Shown in pieces: positions 1 to 12,955 of a stretch of DNA of 64,000 nt. The translations under genes were made by a program, and so were the position numbers. Numbering within the stretch: position 1 is the stretch's first letter; every line of letters begins with the position of its first letter. The notes under the pieces are model-generated. The model searched no databases, was not told where the DNA came from, and saw only the letters and a program-made list of their open reading frames with translations. Location of the stretch: the NCBI GenBank assembly GCA_013398295.1, contig VZSF01000015.1, positions 356,425 to 420,424 of the forward strand. Reading direction: 5' to 3'. Origin of the DNA: Chionis minor. Lineage: Eukaryota > Chordata > Aves > Charadriiformes > Chionididae.

Positions 1-3000
1 AACTGATGTTTTGTAAAAAAATAATAAAAATGAACAAATCCATTAGCAGCTGCATTAAAATTGAACAAAAGAGGCAGCAACTGCTGATGTGATTATGCAC
101 CTAACCCTTTTTGAAAGTTTCTGTATCCAAGAGCACCAAACAGATATTGTTTCAACTTTCATTTCATACCAGGTATGTAAGTACATGTTACTGAAAGACA
201 GCCTTGACAAAGTTTCCCCCCATACGGGTATTTTCAAAAAGCTTTGAAAAATGAACAGTCATTTTAGCAAGTCTCTAGATGGTTTCTTTTAAGGTCTTTT
301 TAAGCCATAATACGGTACTTAGAGGGGGGAAGAAGAAAAAAAAAAGCATTTTTGCATACAAGGAGCATGTTTCAGTTTCAACTGTACCAACGTGGCCAGT
401 GCCAGCCATGAGCCTGCCAGCAGATGGAAGAGCAGGCACTTGGAACGTTCTCTCGACTACCTGCCCAGGTGTTCCCTGTACCATGAAAACTCCTTTACAT
501 GCTTCTCTCTGCCGCAGATGATGTACATGATCCTGTTAGTGGGAACAGTCAAAGTAGCCTGCCATTTCACACAGGAGGGAGGACACCAAGCAAACAAGCT
601 AGACTTTAGCTATAAGCATACAAATAGCACTTTTCCACCCTAGCAGTCATTTCATTCCTAGATGAACATGGGCAAATGAAAGGTAGATCCTGCGTGCTAA
701 ACACATTTTCTACATGACTTGTATTCTCTCTTTCACAAATCCACAATCCAAGATTCTCAAAATCAGTACTATATAACCAGAAATCACATAAATTCACAGC
801 ACATCACCGTTGTATTCAGATTCCCGCTCCCTGCAGGAGTCTACCATTACATTGCTTCATCTCGGACATGTGTCGGCCAACTTGATTAGTCAATAAACCT
901 CCCCCAAACCACCAAAGGAATTGCCCTAAGATGTACTGTACACACAACCAGATCATAGGCTCACCAATATTCAGTAAGTCACTCAACTAATATTTCCTCA
1001 GGCATTGTTAAAAAACACAACCTACATCATTTAAGTCACTAATGGAGAAAGACTTATCCACATTGTGGGTACTTTCTTCCACATCTTCCGAACATGAAGC
1101 CTACCAAATGGTTATATCCTTTCTGAAAAGTTTGGCACTTCCACTATTCCCTCACAGATGTTCACATTATCAATTAATCATCACCACAGGGAGTCTCAGC
1201 ACAGAGGCTAAGGGTTGAATATACTCACTTGAATCTTACTTTGGAACTCTTTCATTATCTTCCAAAACAAACCCAAAATATAAGTAAAAAAACCTAAATA
1301 ATTTATGTCCATTCAAATATATTATGTGGCATTATGAATTGCCCCGTAATCATGAGGTAAACTGATTTTAGGGTACCACAAAATCCCAGCTCTAGCTCCA
1401 CTATCATTATATAGATTCAGATGCCTTTAACAACAAGGTAAACTGATAATCTATGAAATTTAAAGCATATACAAATACTATTAAAGTATCCTAAAAAGAA
1501 ACATGAACTAAAAATTAGCAGCTCTGCTAGTAAACAGGGATTACAAAGCATTTGATTATTTTTTTAATTGAACACTTTTTTTTTTTTACCTTTTCTTTTT
1601 AAATCTTCTACAAAGTGTAAGAATATGAAGAATTTCTCCATATTTTTAGTGGATGACATAATCTTGTCGTTAGTTAAACATTTTCTATTTCCACAAACAA
1701 AACAATACAGAACAACTATAGTCCAATTTCTTAATTTTAAGAAAAAAAAGTACCTGAATTCTACATCTCCAGCAGACAAACTGCATTGGTTTTGTTAAGT
1801 GTATTTGTTGCTAGCAGCATATTATCTATTACACTGACAATGAAAGGCCACAAAAATAACCAAGTACAAAAAGTGTACTTTGTGCGTGTGTATATATATC
1901 CTTAAGGAACACTTGTAAAGTATGGCAGAACTATCATTTGTACTTCATAAATGGACACAAAGGCTCAATAAAGCCGATTTATCCAAGATAATACAGGATA
2001 TCCATGACAAACCTGGAGTTAAGCCTACTTTCCCTAAAGTCCCGGGTTACGACTATGACCATGTCATTATCTTTTTTTCCTTACCAACATTTTTCATCAA
2101 TAATTCAAGTGCGAGCAGTAAGGAATTTTAACCTGTTCTTTTTAAAAGGAAAAAGAACTTCAACTTCACGATCCAGCTTGTTTCAAGCGCAAGTGAACAG
2201 ATTCCACATAAACAGAAAAGCATTTGAAATTAGAAGTCTTCATTCAGGGTTTCAGGCAAACCTTCAGTTTTCAAGAACACTGAGCTCTCAAGGAATACAC
2301 AGAACTGTGCTGTTGTAAGAAATAACATCGTTAGAAACCCCACCAAGTAATTACTCACACTTTTATTACTTGCTGACATGCTTTATCGGGAGCGCATATA
2401 GTCAATGTCTACAGAGACAAGCAAATACCATTAAGAAGAATCGATGTGCTCTCAATAAAGCATGTTTCCAGCTTGGGATTTCTTTGTTTTCGTGGGAACA
2501 GAATTCCCATACCAAGATATGGGAAGTTTTAGAACTGCTGATTCATGCTGCAGAAGCTCTTACTCCTAAAACCAGTATATACTCTAAAATAAAGACATTC
2601 AGCTTCAAGGCTCATATGTAAAAGGTGATGTTAGAAAAACCCCCATCCTTAATTGTCTATGTGGCTGACAAGTATACAATAGTCTGATTTTTTCATAAAA
2701 TACATGTTTCTCAAAATTCATCCATTTTATGACAGATCAACATTCATCCCTTTCCAAATCTCCCACTTAAATGCACTCTTACAAAAAAGGAATATATTTC
2801 AACAACCTACAGAGTAGTCGGGTCTTTTGTAAGCCATCATCACTGTTTCTATAAAGTAGTGGAAGACTAGATAGCAGTGTTTCAGAGCAGACAAAAAGAT
2901 GCGGAAACCAAAGAAAATGCATAATTCAGTAGGCAAATACTAACAAAAACACATGACCAAATTCTTGATATGCACTATAGGGATTTAAGTTTCAAGGTCT

Positions 3001-5050
3001 TCACATCCTCTAGAAACATTCATTTTTCTTTGTTGAAAGAGAAGGGAGTTCAAAACACAAAAAAGCATTAACAGGTACTGGAAAAAACACATACTACAAA
3101 ATATAGTTTCAATACAGTTTAGGCAAAAGTGTTGCAAATGAACCTTTGTAGGAATTAAGAGATGAACACCTACAGCACGCTTCAGCTTTTCATAACAGAG
3201 ACTACTGGAACTTACAGAAATTTTAAATATTCAGGACTCACTTAGGAGCTTTGAAAACTGCAAAGAAGTATGAAAGAAAAACCTATAAGTCAAAAAATTA
3301 CAAACCATAAGTAATTCAAGCACATGAATTCTCCCGTTAAAAGCAGCCATATATAAAAAGCGTCCCACAACTTCAAAAAAATATATAGCCTGTGTTTAAA
3401 AATGGGGGAGGGGGTGGATAGCAGTACTTTCACGTATTTTGATCACAGAGAAGGAACTAAATTATAAATGACACCATTGTAATGAACCAGAACTGATTAC
3501 AATCTTTTTTTATGAAAAGGTTTGCAAAACCAACAAATAAAATGCATTAGAGCTTGGTAAAGATCAGTAGTTTAGCCTCAATGTTATCTACTGCACATCT
3601 GCCACACCACATTATCTTACTACTCAAGCATCATTTTTGCATTTCAATGTAGTAGCTCCATCAGATTAATGCCCAAGACATTTCAGCTGTGTTTCAAGTA
3701 AATAAGTGGACATACAGGAATATTATGCATGGCCTGTATCATTGACACTAAGCAAAGAAAATGTGATTAGCACCAAATTGCTTCTGACAGGGGAATCAGA
3801 AAGCTGTCAAACACAATGACATGGATTCAGTATTTAGAAGGTAAAAGGGGGAATAAAGAAGCTGGCCAGTCTGGCATGGAGACAGCAATAAAACACAACA
3901 GCTATGATAAATTAATTCATTTACTTATGAAAAATTAGAGGCTTCCACATGCAGCTCTCATTTATAATCTTGTCAATCTGGCAGAGTAAATAAAAAGCCT
4001 ATACAATGTACAGTGGGAGGGGAGAAAAAGAAACAAAAGAAGGGGAAAAGAAAAAACAGATTTTTGCATTTAATCTAACAGAATAATTTCTTACATTAAA
4101 TCACACTGGATCAAGCCTTTGATAGGAGTGACTAATGCAAGGATACATTATAGCTGTGGTTACTGTGTTTGCTAGAGACACACTGTTAAAACAACTGGAA
4201 GATTGAGATCAAACACTCAGAAGCCATATAAAACAAAACAAATTTTTTACATGCAAGAGATGCCATTAATATGTCTATCAAAACAATGTCAGAAAGAGCT
4301 ACAAGAAGGGAAGTGGAAGTAAATTCAAAGGACCAATCCAAAGGACAAGAACAGGCTCTAGAAGGAAGAGGTGCTCACGTAACAGCTGCCCAGTGTGGCT
4401 GTTAAGAACAGTTCGCCTTGGAAATCCTTTCCAGGGAAAATAAGCTCTACAACATCCTGCAGTTCAGTCTCTGCAGTGCTTTCCAAGATGGTCTTCCCCC
4501 TGGATCACCAGCTAGACCCAAGAGCTAATACCTCAACAGCAATATGCCTCCAGTAATTTTCTCAACTGAGATCATTGTTACAATAAGGAGATCACAGAAA
4601 TATTGGCTTTTCAGAGGAACATTTCAATGATCACCACATCTAGCAATTGTCAGTAGGTGAGTTCAGACCAGAAAATAATGAACTTCCAGTAATGAAAGAA
4701 AAAAACTATGCATATCTTAACAGAACGGCATGGAACACCAGCATAAAAATGTAAATATCTGTGAGCAGCAGGAAGAACAACTGTCAGCACCAGCACAGAG
4801 GTTGGATTTTCACCTTCTGGCATTTCACATTTTGACTGATCACTGCAGATCTGTTAAAATCCTACTTATCCTTAGATACGTACCTTGGCCATAAAGCATT
4901 TAGGGTGCAGTCAGATAGTCCTGGATACTATAAAGATTGTTCCAAAACTCAGTGAAAAGAGCTGACCCTGCCACTTGCCAGACATTTGCTCCACAGCAGC
5001 CTAAAAAGACTCCAGGAGATCAGAAGGCCATTGTGCCCTAGGTATAGGTT
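1..5050. other. AT-rich non-coding stretch
   Basis: I see no gene here. The sequence is AT-rich on both strands, with stop codons frequent in all frames and only short fortuitous frames of up to about 100 codons. Visible local features are a 26-base purine-only run at 321-346, a T-rich run at about 1561-1602 and a G-rich patch near 3402-3417. No CR1 or other interspersed repeat was recognised. It could be intron, 3' untranslated region or intergenic DNA; the sequence alone does not decide. Confidence 0.6.
321..346. repeat. Homopurine run (G-rich then A-rich)
   Basis: Twenty-six consecutive purines: a run of six G followed by GA-mixed bases and then ten A. It is a simple low-complexity tract with no coding content. 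Homopurine runs can adopt triplex structures, but this one is short. Confidence 0.8.
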
Positions 5051-6100
5051 CTAAATTGATGCCTACTCCAAAAAAGCTAGCATTAAAAGGCAAGCCAGTC
5101 ACTACCAGTGTTCTTCCAGCGTTTACTACACATGCAGTTTATACTGGAGCGACAGACTGGGACAGACGAGGCATCTTGCTGACATGCACGCAAAAGTCTG
5201 TGGCAGCACACATTCTGTGGCAGAGCTGGAAACTTAGCCCAAATCATTTAAGACAAGGACTGATGGCTTACTCAAAAAACACCCTTCTCCCTCTCCAGTG
5301 TAGTTCAACCTACACAACAATTTATTTTATTTTTATCAGCACGTGTGTGGATTGGTGGAAGAAAGAAGGAAGAAGGGAAGTCTCACCTCTAAATCGGACA
5401 CACCAGCAGAGAGCCAGGTCTGTGCCACAGCTGCAGTTCTGTCAGCCTCCTGAGTAGCACTAGTGTTACTGGTTACATCCTGACCTCCACAGAGTGGAAA
5501 AAAAATGCAGTAGTTTTTACAGGGCTATTTTGAAATCTGCGAGATACTTTAGAACAGATACTTGCTTTTGGAGAAGCAACTGCAAAAAAACCTTTTTTCA
5601 GAAAACTATTAGCCCTGAAGATTTTGAGTTTTGCACCTTTGCCACATACCTCTAACCATTAAGGGCTTTTTAATATGCATTATTTTAACTAAAATATTTT
5701 CATTTTAGTCTACAAATTAAGCACTTTGCATCCAATTCAATATATACAATTCAATGCACACATACTACCATTTGACACCTTCTGTTGCAAATCCACAGAT
5801 TAGAAGTGTTGCAAGGCCAGCTGGGGTTTACTTGTGAATTTCTGCAAGATTCTGATTTTCTTCCCCCATCTAAATTAAAGTCTGCAACACTTATGCTTCT
5901 GGAGCTAACCCTCCAAATCCAGGCTTCTTGCTGGCGAAATAGGAAGATATATATAAGATATAGGAAGCATATGAATTTATTTTCCCAGTGTCCTGCATCT
6001 TCAGAACAAAACCAAACCAGTCCTGTAGCTTCCTATAGTGGAATATTTGCTACATTACCATCTAGAAATAATGTGTTTTCCACTTAAAAAAAAAAAAGTG
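5051..6100. other. Slightly GC-richer non-coding stretch with fortuitous ORFs
   Basis: Two + strand open frames lie here, 133 codons at 5056-5457 and 100 codons at 5785-6087. Neither resembles a protein family I know, and the local sequence lacks the codon-periodic look of an exon. A segment around 5214-5240 faintly resembles the core of an old tRNA-derived SINE, but too weakly to call. I treat the region as non-coding. Confidence 0.45.
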
Positions 6101-6803
6101 CAAATAGTAAGGTTTTTGGATTAGCCAGTACTTCAGGTTCTCTGCCAATTTTTGGCCTGCTTTGCTTTTCCACCACTGAATTTTACTCAACCTTTTGATT
6201 GAAGGCAATCTTCATGTACTTTATGATACCAACACTGGATGCCCAGAAGAGGGCACAAGCGACCCTGGGGAAGCCACAGGTCAGGCTACCCAAGAATATT
6301 TATGAACCGACTGCTCAACCTTGAATCGGTCAAATTCACAACCATAACCTCAAATGAATTTTTAATTCTTTCATATCTGACTTTTACAAAGCTTTGAGAG
6401 AGGCAATTTAAAAGGCTGCACAGTATGCATCAGTAGCAACAAAACTACAGGAAAACCCCATAATTATTAAATGACCTCTACAGCTAAATTCTTAATATCT
6501 AATTCCAGGTTTTCAGCCAATTTCAAGCCTTAAGTGATATAAAACCCGCACATATACAAGTTTACATAGCCTACGTGAACTCAGAGTATAACCAGAACAG
6601 GAAGAAGAATAAAAAGCCTGATGGAACTGTGTGACATGAAAGTTACAGGAAATACTTAGTGCTTGGCTAAATCCCCATACAATCTGACACCTGTTAATGG
6701 TAAGCTACTTCAGACCACTTAACTGCCCTTTTAAAGCACCTTAGAAGAACACTCTTCAGCATAAATACCTTTGTATTTTGACACTACCTGCTACACTATG
6801 GAA

Positions 6804-6849
6804 ATGTTGTATTACAGCTCACAACTATGTTGTGTTACAACTCACAGCT
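6804..6849. repeat. 23-bp tandem duplication, two copies
   Basis: Copy 1 is 6804-6826 and copy 2 is 6827-6849, directly abutting. They differ at three positions, all A/G exchanges. This is a clean head-to-tail duplication, probably from replication slippage or repair, that has begun to diverge. Confidence 0.85.
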
Positions 6850-6961
6850 TATGATTAAACTTGTACTGTACCCTGGAGCAGAGTTTTTGCTGTTTTGTTG
6901 CTTTTAAGGTACACAGCTAAAGAAAACAAAACACCTAACTGAATAGGTATGTTAAAAAATG

Positions 6962-6991
6962 CCTTTTCCTAAAACACCTTTTCCTAAAACA
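6962..6991. repeat. 15-bp perfect tandem duplication
   Basis: The unit ccttttcctaaaaca occurs twice in a row, at 6962-6976 and 6977-6991, with no mismatch. The identity suggests a recent duplication. It lies about 110 bp from the 23-bp duplication at 6804-6849. Confidence 0.9.
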
Positions 6992-8244
6992 TGTACAGCT
7001 AAAATTGCCAGAACATATAGACCAGATAATTGCACAGTCCCACTGTCACTGGGAATTTCACAATTGGTCAGGATACAAAGCATGACCAGCTGTAATGTCT
7101 TGTTTGAGCATTTGCTGCTCAATTAAAACAGATTTTCGTAAAACATTTTCCGATTATCTTTTCATCTGCATTATGGCAAGAGAGTAACTTTAACCCACAG
7201 GGCTGAGACAAGGAGCAATCACAGACAATATGGCAATGCTGGAACAAGCACTTCGGAACAGACAAGATAAGACTTGAATTAACCATTCTTTACTTCCTTT
7301 TTCCTTCTATCCCTTTAATCTATCTCACTCTCTCCATGCTTGCCTGGTACATTTCACTTGTTAAGAAACTGTTACGAGCTCTTTATCATTTTTTCAAATC
7401 TCAAGAGAGGGACTGATATTAAGCTCAACTGCAAACAAGTACTGAATTGCAGTCCAGGTAATCTATTTTCATTCCTGATCCACAAGTTCAAGTATCTGCA
7501 GCAAACATTTAAATATTTCAAAATATTTAGATCTGAAAACTTCATATAACCAAAAATTTCTATGTAAGTCCAATGAGGAACAGTCTAGGGCCCAGGTCCT
7601 GCAGAATTTGACCTTTAATTTGAGCAATTGTCCTAACCTCTACATCAAACATGGTTAAAACTGCTAGGAGCGGCAGCTCGGTGGGGTGCTACCAACCCCA
7701 CACTAGCAGAAAGGTCAGTGTAATTCATGGTAACAGTGCAGCACAGCCTAGTCCATTCCCATATAAAGCTTGTCTCATGGACATGGAGAGAAGTAAAAGC
7801 CCATTGGCAGGTGACTCTCTGGAGGGGAGACCAGACCCTTGCTGGCTGCCCAGGAAGCGAAGCGGAGCTGTGTGTTAGTGCCGCTCACCGATGCCGTACG
7901 AGGGCATGTATAGCATCCGGGTGCCACAAACACTCCTCCAAGTGCACGCGGCCTTGAGCTCCAACATGAATTTGAAGCCCATCAAGGGCAGAAAGGACTA
8001 ATGGCACCACTAGGGCCACAAATGCATTTAATCTTATCTCAGGGCCAATGTGAAAACAAATTTCTCTATATTCACCTTAAGAGCCGCTACTTACCCCACC
8101 CTTACCCATCACTGACAGCACCCACTGTCTTCCCTCACATTTCTTCTGCACCTCAAATCACAATGATATTAAATAGATGCCATTGATGAGGCTTGGGGGG
8201 AAAAAAAGCAAGGAGGCTATGTGAGCATCTGCAACCATAACTCA

Positions 8245-8266
8245 GCATAATCCCTGGTGATTATGC
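8245..8266. other. Small perfect hairpin
   Basis: gcataatc (8245-8252) and gattatgc (8259-8266) are exact reverse complements separated by six bases. The stem is short and AT-rich, so chance is a fair explanation in a window this size. Confidence 0.5.
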
Positions 8267-10124
8267 AGAAGATTGAAAGAACAAAACCATTCAAGCTTCA
8301 AGGTGAGTTTGGAGGCTAATAAACTCCCAGTACTCTAGAAATTAAAGATGTAATGGGGTCTCAGTGGGGTATGAGCACTGCGCCATATTGTCTTTTTTGC
8401 AGAAATCACACAAGGTACAGAACAATTATTTTATCCTTTGGTAGCTCATAACAGCTGAATTCTGAGGCAGCAAACAGATCATTCATCTAAGAAAAACATC
8501 CCCGAGGAAAAATTACTAAGTATTAGCTTCTTTCTCATGGGGACACTGAGGGCAGGTCCACACTGCAAAAGAAGATGGGGCTGTGGCAGAGGCAAGTTTG
8601 CTCATCCTCCTCTAACCCAGCCAGCTCAGGTGATGGTCACAAAGGACCAGGAATGGTGGGGACCAACACCCTGCCCTGAGCAAACAAGAACTGCAAGTCT
8701 CCACGCAAAGTGGAGCAGGTCCCTGCTGCTGCACCTTCACCAAATTTATTTCCCAAATTAGCGAGCCTGAAAGAAAGCTCATGTATAACTGTGTTGTTTC
8801 AAACTGAGAGGCATGATGAAGTGAGCAAGAAAATCAGTAAACAAACAAAAAAAATCCGGTATCAGTGAGCTTGCCCCAAATGGTCTCTTACCTTTTACCA
8901 TAGCTGGAGCTATTCCCTTTATTCCTGCTTCACTCCCACACCAGCAGCGAGTACTGCAGCTGGCCCAGTGCAGTAAGAAAAATGACACAAAACCACTCAG
9001 CAAGAAGGTGCTTATTTAATACACAAGTCTTCCATGACTACTAAAGTTCCCATTTTTTCCCATTTCCCCCAATTTATTTACTTCCTATGTCTAGCATTAT
9101 GCTATTAAGGACAACCTGCATTGATTAATCATTTTGCCTTCAATGCAAATGCCTAAAAATTCTTATGCACTTCCAGCAGAAGAATTTATTTTCCTGAAGA
9201 AAGGCAATCTGACAGTTCTTTTAAAAAATGCACTAATACAGAATTAATGACAAAGAAATTGTTTATCTCATCTGGTTTGCAAACATTTCTTTATATATAC
9301 TAAGGTATTAGCTAAATAATGACTGCCATAAAGTATTTTTCATTGAAAGCACATGTATACAAATTGACAGACAAAATGGCAGCCAAAACAAATATTTAGC
9401 ATTAAAGGTGAAGCATTAGCTGACAAAAAAAAAAAGCAAGAAAATTCTAAGTTAAGGCTTTCTATCTTTGCTTTTCATGTTACATCTGAACTTCAAACAG
9501 CAAGTGATGTTGCACCACTCTCCGTAACAGTAAGCATGCAAAATAAGTAAAGCAAAACAGAACTGTGAGCAGAGTGTCAGCAATACCTTTTGATTTTTCT
9601 CTGCTTTTGTCAGCTTGCATCCAAAAGACAGCATAACTTTGCAATTAATTGACTACTTTTGTGCTTTCCAGTCTCCCTGTGCCATGGGACAACACCTTCT
9701 CTGAGTCTCCTTAGGAATGAAGAAAAAAGTCCTGTCTCTTGAGAAGCAATTAAGACAACTGAAAATAACAGTGTTCCACAGAAGGGTAAAGAAGCAGTAT
9801 CAGAAAAATACAGAAAAAACCAAACATAACTCTTTTTAAATTAGATTTGAATACTCTAAAAATATAATAAAAACTCAATGCATTTTTCAGAAAATAAGCT
9901 AAGTAATCTCTTGTTCTATAGAAAGCTAAATTCTTAACCTTTTTTTTTCACATGCTTGCAGCAGCTGAGCATATACAGAAGCAGATACAAAGTGCCTTTA
10001 TAACGATAATCATCCAACATATAACCTAAAAAAATTAAGAATAATTCCACTTCACAAATCTGGAATACAGAAATATTTCCTAGACACATTCGGATACTAA
10101 AAATCCTTTAGATGGACAACGCTG

Positions 10125-10370
10125 TCAAAAGTTATGCCTAATACAAATATAGCTGCCATAAAACATACTTAAGTAACTTCTTCCATGTTTAATACAGACA
10201 CATCTAGAATGCGTATTTAAAAATAAAAACCCAGAGAAAACACTACACATTTCCTCAACCCTTTCGCCCCAAGAAGGAACATTACTGCTTCTAAGAATAG
10301 TGTCCCCAAAATTCAAATCATCTTGGCCAAAGGCAATCAGAGACAGATGAAATTCATACTCAGGTTCAGA
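10125..10370 (-). other. Weak terminal-exon candidate, product unrecognised
   Basis: On the minus strand a pyrimidine-biased stretch ends in atcatcag at 10371-10378, a plausible splice acceptor. It is followed by an open frame that begins S-E-P-E-Y-E-F-H and runs about 81 codons to a stop at 10125. The start of the frame is hydrophilic and reads like ordinary protein, then becomes Cys/Tyr/Phe-rich towards the stop, which looks less protein-like. I recognise no domain. No partner exon is evident. Open frames of this length are expected by chance in a 64 kb window, so a pseudo-exon is the more likely explanation. Confidence 0.12.
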
Positions 10371-11712
10371 CTGATGATAAACAGCACGCCAGAAACAACC
10401 TATGTTAGAAAATACCCTGAGCACAACCGCACGGTTTTGTCTGCTGACGGTTCCTGTACAATAGTCCTTTCAGAAGTCCTACATAATCATTCTCAACTCC
10501 AAGAGAAGGACGAGGAAGAGATGAAGATCCATACAGGAAACACATGTCACAAAGGACCCAAGGCCCATCTCTCTATCCTTTAAAACTCCCAGGCTTTCTT
10601 CTGTGCAATATGTCAGATGTTGACACCTTAACAGATTTCCTCCCTCCCCCCCAAGTAGTAGCTCTCTGCTTTACGTGCTACTGCCCAAGTCAATGACAGG
10701 CTATAGTGTATTACTTACACTATGCGACTGCAGAAGTTAAAAAACCAAGATGAACTATTCAGGAACAACTCCTAGCTTGTGAATGTAACTGTAGATCAGC
10801 TGCTCCCTAGAAAACAGCAGGCACCTGCAAACTTCGGAGAAGCTGGTTTTCAATGCTTCTTATCGCACTCACTGCAATGAGCTAAAAAGTCTTATAAAAT
10901 AAATTGTCCTGATGGATAATACTGGTTATTTAGATAAATAGCACTCTCATTGTAGAAATCCTTAAAATTACCTAGATACTCTTTGAAAAACTTTATTATA
11001 ATTTATCAAGAAAAAACATTGGCCAAAGCATTTGTTATTTTCAGTTCTAGACAGAGACTAAGGACACAGCTGAGATGCACCTGAGAAATCACACAAAACA
11101 CCTGAGATGTATTAAACTGTCAAATGAAAAAACCACACTGGTGTTCTAACAGCCTTCTGTCACTTCAGAATTGTTGAAAAACACACTATGTATTGTAATG
11201 CAGATGAAACACTTCAGTATGTAAGGAAGTTCTGCTTATATATTCTGAGCGAGTATAATTCCACTTCTCAATCAATTAACATACTCCCAGGCTGTATTGC
11301 TTAGGTAAAGCTACAGATTTCTGTTCCGTCACAGGTTACTGATTTCAAGGGCTTCAGAAAGTTGTTCCTTCAGAACTCACTGGAGATCTGAGAAATTAGG
11401 AAGAGGTAGTTGATTTGTTTTTTTAAAAAAAGATCTGTCACCTGCTGTTTCTATAGAAAAAAAATACCGAACCTGCAATAATGAGGTGAGATTTTTTTTT
11501 TGCTAAGTGGATTGTGAGAATTCTGTTAAAAAAGTTAATGGGGTCCTAAAAATCATCACTTTTCAGAAGAGAAACCAAAATCCAAATAGTTTATTTTGCC
11601 TTTCACTGAAACTTAAAAAACTAAACAAGTGCACCTTTAGATACAAACTCCAAAACTTTTCATAGTAACAGTTTATATACTAAATACAAGATGCATGTTT
11701 GGCCTCAGATTT

Positions 11713-11758
11713 ACAAAAAACCAAAAAACCAAAAAAACCCAAAAAACTTCCCCCAAAA
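11713..11758. repeat. A/C-rich low-complexity tract beside CR1 copy 1
   Basis: A run made almost only of A and C (blocks of A5-A7 split by CC or CCC), 50 bp below the 3' end of CR1 copy 1. Read on the CR1 sense strand it is T/G-rich and lies just downstream of the element's 3' end. The second CR1 copy has the same arrangement. Confidence 0.85.
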
Positions 11759-11807
11759 CTAGCAACCCAAGCCAAATAAAATAACGAAAGCCCAGTTTGT
11801 AGGATTT

Positions 11808-12550
11808 ATCATAGAATGGTTTAGTTTGGAAGGGACCTTAAAGATCATCTAGTTCCAAGCCTCCTTCCATGGGCAGGGACACCTCCCACTAGACCTTGTT
11901 GCTCACAGACCCATCCAACCTGGCCTTGAACACTTCCAGGGATGGGACCTCCACAACTTCACTGGGCAACCTGTTCCAGTGCCTCACCGTGGAAAGTTTC
12001 TTCCTGAGATCTAACCTAAATCTCATCTCTTCCAGTTTGAAACCATTACCCTTTGTCCTATCACTATATGCCCTTGTAAAAAGTCCCTCTCCAGCTTTCT
12101 TGTAGGCCCCCTTTAAGTACTAGAAGGCTGCTGTGAGGTCTTCTGAGAGCCTTCTCTTCTCCATGTGAACAACTCTCAGCCTGTCTTCATAGCAGAGGTG
12201 CTCTAACACTCTGATAGCATCTTCTTGGCCCTCCTCTGGACTTGCTCCAACAGGTCCATGTCCTTCTTATGTTGGGGGCCTCAGAGATGGACACAATACT
12301 CCAGGTGGGGTCTCACCAGAGCAGAGGGGCAGAATCACCTCCCTTGACCTGCTGGCCATACTTCTTTTGATGCAGCCCAGGATGTGGTTGGCTTTACAGG
12401 CTGCAAGCGCACATTGATGGCTCATGTTGAGCTTCTCATCCACCAGCACTCCCGAAGTCCCTCTCCTCAGGGCTGCTCTCAATCCATTCTCCACCCAGCC
12501 TGTATTTGTGCATGGGATTGCCCCGACCCATGTGAAGGACCTTGCATCCT
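11808..12550 (-). mobile_element. CR1 LINE fragment, copy 1 (5'-truncated, decayed)
   Basis: The + strand begins atcatagaatggtttagt, the reverse complement of the avian CR1 3' terminus with one copy of the terminal octamer, and continues with characteristic CR1 text (for example ggaagggaccttaaagatca). It extends about 740 bp upward through the reverse-transcriptase C-terminal region and stops near 12546-12570, where similarity fades. The element is therefore a 5'-truncated minus-strand insertion, the usual fate of CR1 copies. CR1 normally makes no clear target-site duplication and none is visible. Compared with copy 2 it carries more substitutions, at least two frameshifts and an internal stop, so it is the older insertion. 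The exact 5' boundary is uncertain by about 25 bp. Confidence 0.96.
11889..12546 (-). pseudogene. CR1 pol ORF2 C-terminal remnant, disrupted
   Basis: Translation on the minus strand gives the last part of the CR1 reverse-transcriptase ORF in pieces. One frame holds a segment like [18 protein letters not shown] (about 12480-12546). A second frame continues with [17 protein letters not shown] and [20 protein letters not shown] (about 12310-12435). A third resumes at EDRLR and KGAYKKAGEGLF and ends in FKARLDGSVSNKV before a TAG at 11889-11891. A further TAG at 12120-12122 stands where copy 2 has a Gln codon. The frame changes and this stop make it non-functional. The finger, palm and endonuclease regions are absent because of the 5' truncation. 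Confidence 0.9.
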
Positions 12551-12937
12551 GCACCATTAAGAATGATTTCTCTGCCCTTTACTGCCAGTAACAATGAGAT
12601 GCACTTAATGCTTCCAGAGCCTCTTGGAAGACCACACGAGAATATAAACCACATGTCATCACAAGAGGTCTTCCCCAAATCCCTCTCCCCCCAGTCCCCC
12701 TTTTCCTCTCTGAAGCATAGAGGAAGGCGAACAGGGGAAGTCAGAAAAAACAGGGGAGCCTCCCCACCCATGCCGGCCGAGCCCTTGCATCTGTGCAGCC
12801 CGGCAAGCAGCAGCAGCACTCGGCCAACAGCCCAGCAGCAGCAAGAGAGCTCATTAAACAACCTGCCAGCACCTGCCCTGTAAGCTAGAATCACAACAAA
12901 CCATTTAAGGCAGCCCATAAAGAATTAACAGAATCCC
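12551..12937. other. GC-richer, CAG-rich patch next to CR1 copy 1
   Basis: This stretch is clearly GC-richer than its surroundings. It has C-runs around 12690-12700 and an imperfect (AGC)n segment at about 12806-12845. Open frames exist on both strands: a 113-codon + frame over 12542-12883 with a Ser/Gln-rich end, and a 160-codon minus frame over 12436-12918 that runs on into the CR1. Neither is recognisable. The minus frame is partly CR1-derived and so not evidence of a host gene. It may be unique sequence that the CR1 landed in; I cannot assign a function. Confidence 0.5.
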
Positions 12938-12955
12938 TTTTTTTTTTTTTTTTTT
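12938..12955. repeat. Poly-T run of 18
   Basis: Eighteen consecutive T, the longest homopolymer I noted in the window. It may be a microsatellite or the complement of an old poly-A tail, but no processed pseudogene body could be recognised beside it. Confidence 0.9.

Larger units (their letters stand above)
6101..11712. other. AT-rich non-coding stretch
   Basis: No gene was recognised. It contains two short tandem duplications (6804-6849 and 6962-6991), a small perfect hairpin at 8245-8266, and a weak minus-strand exon candidate at 10125-10370. A GC-richer patch near 7650-7960 has 75-codon frames in two registers on +, neither recognisable. Confidence 0.55.

Noticed and set aside
5214..5240. 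Short resemblance to the core of an ancient tRNA-derived SINE (ctgtggcagagctgg-like).
   Set aside because: Only about 25 bases look similar and neither end of such an element is visible; a masking run would be needed.
10104..10125. caacgctgtc, part of a miR-181-like string.
   Set aside because: Only ten bases agree and there is no hairpin around it.
12436..12918. 160-codon minus-strand frame that might be taken for a gene.
   Set aside because: Its C-terminal part is CR1 pol read in one of its broken frames; the N-terminal part is unrelated flanking sequence.
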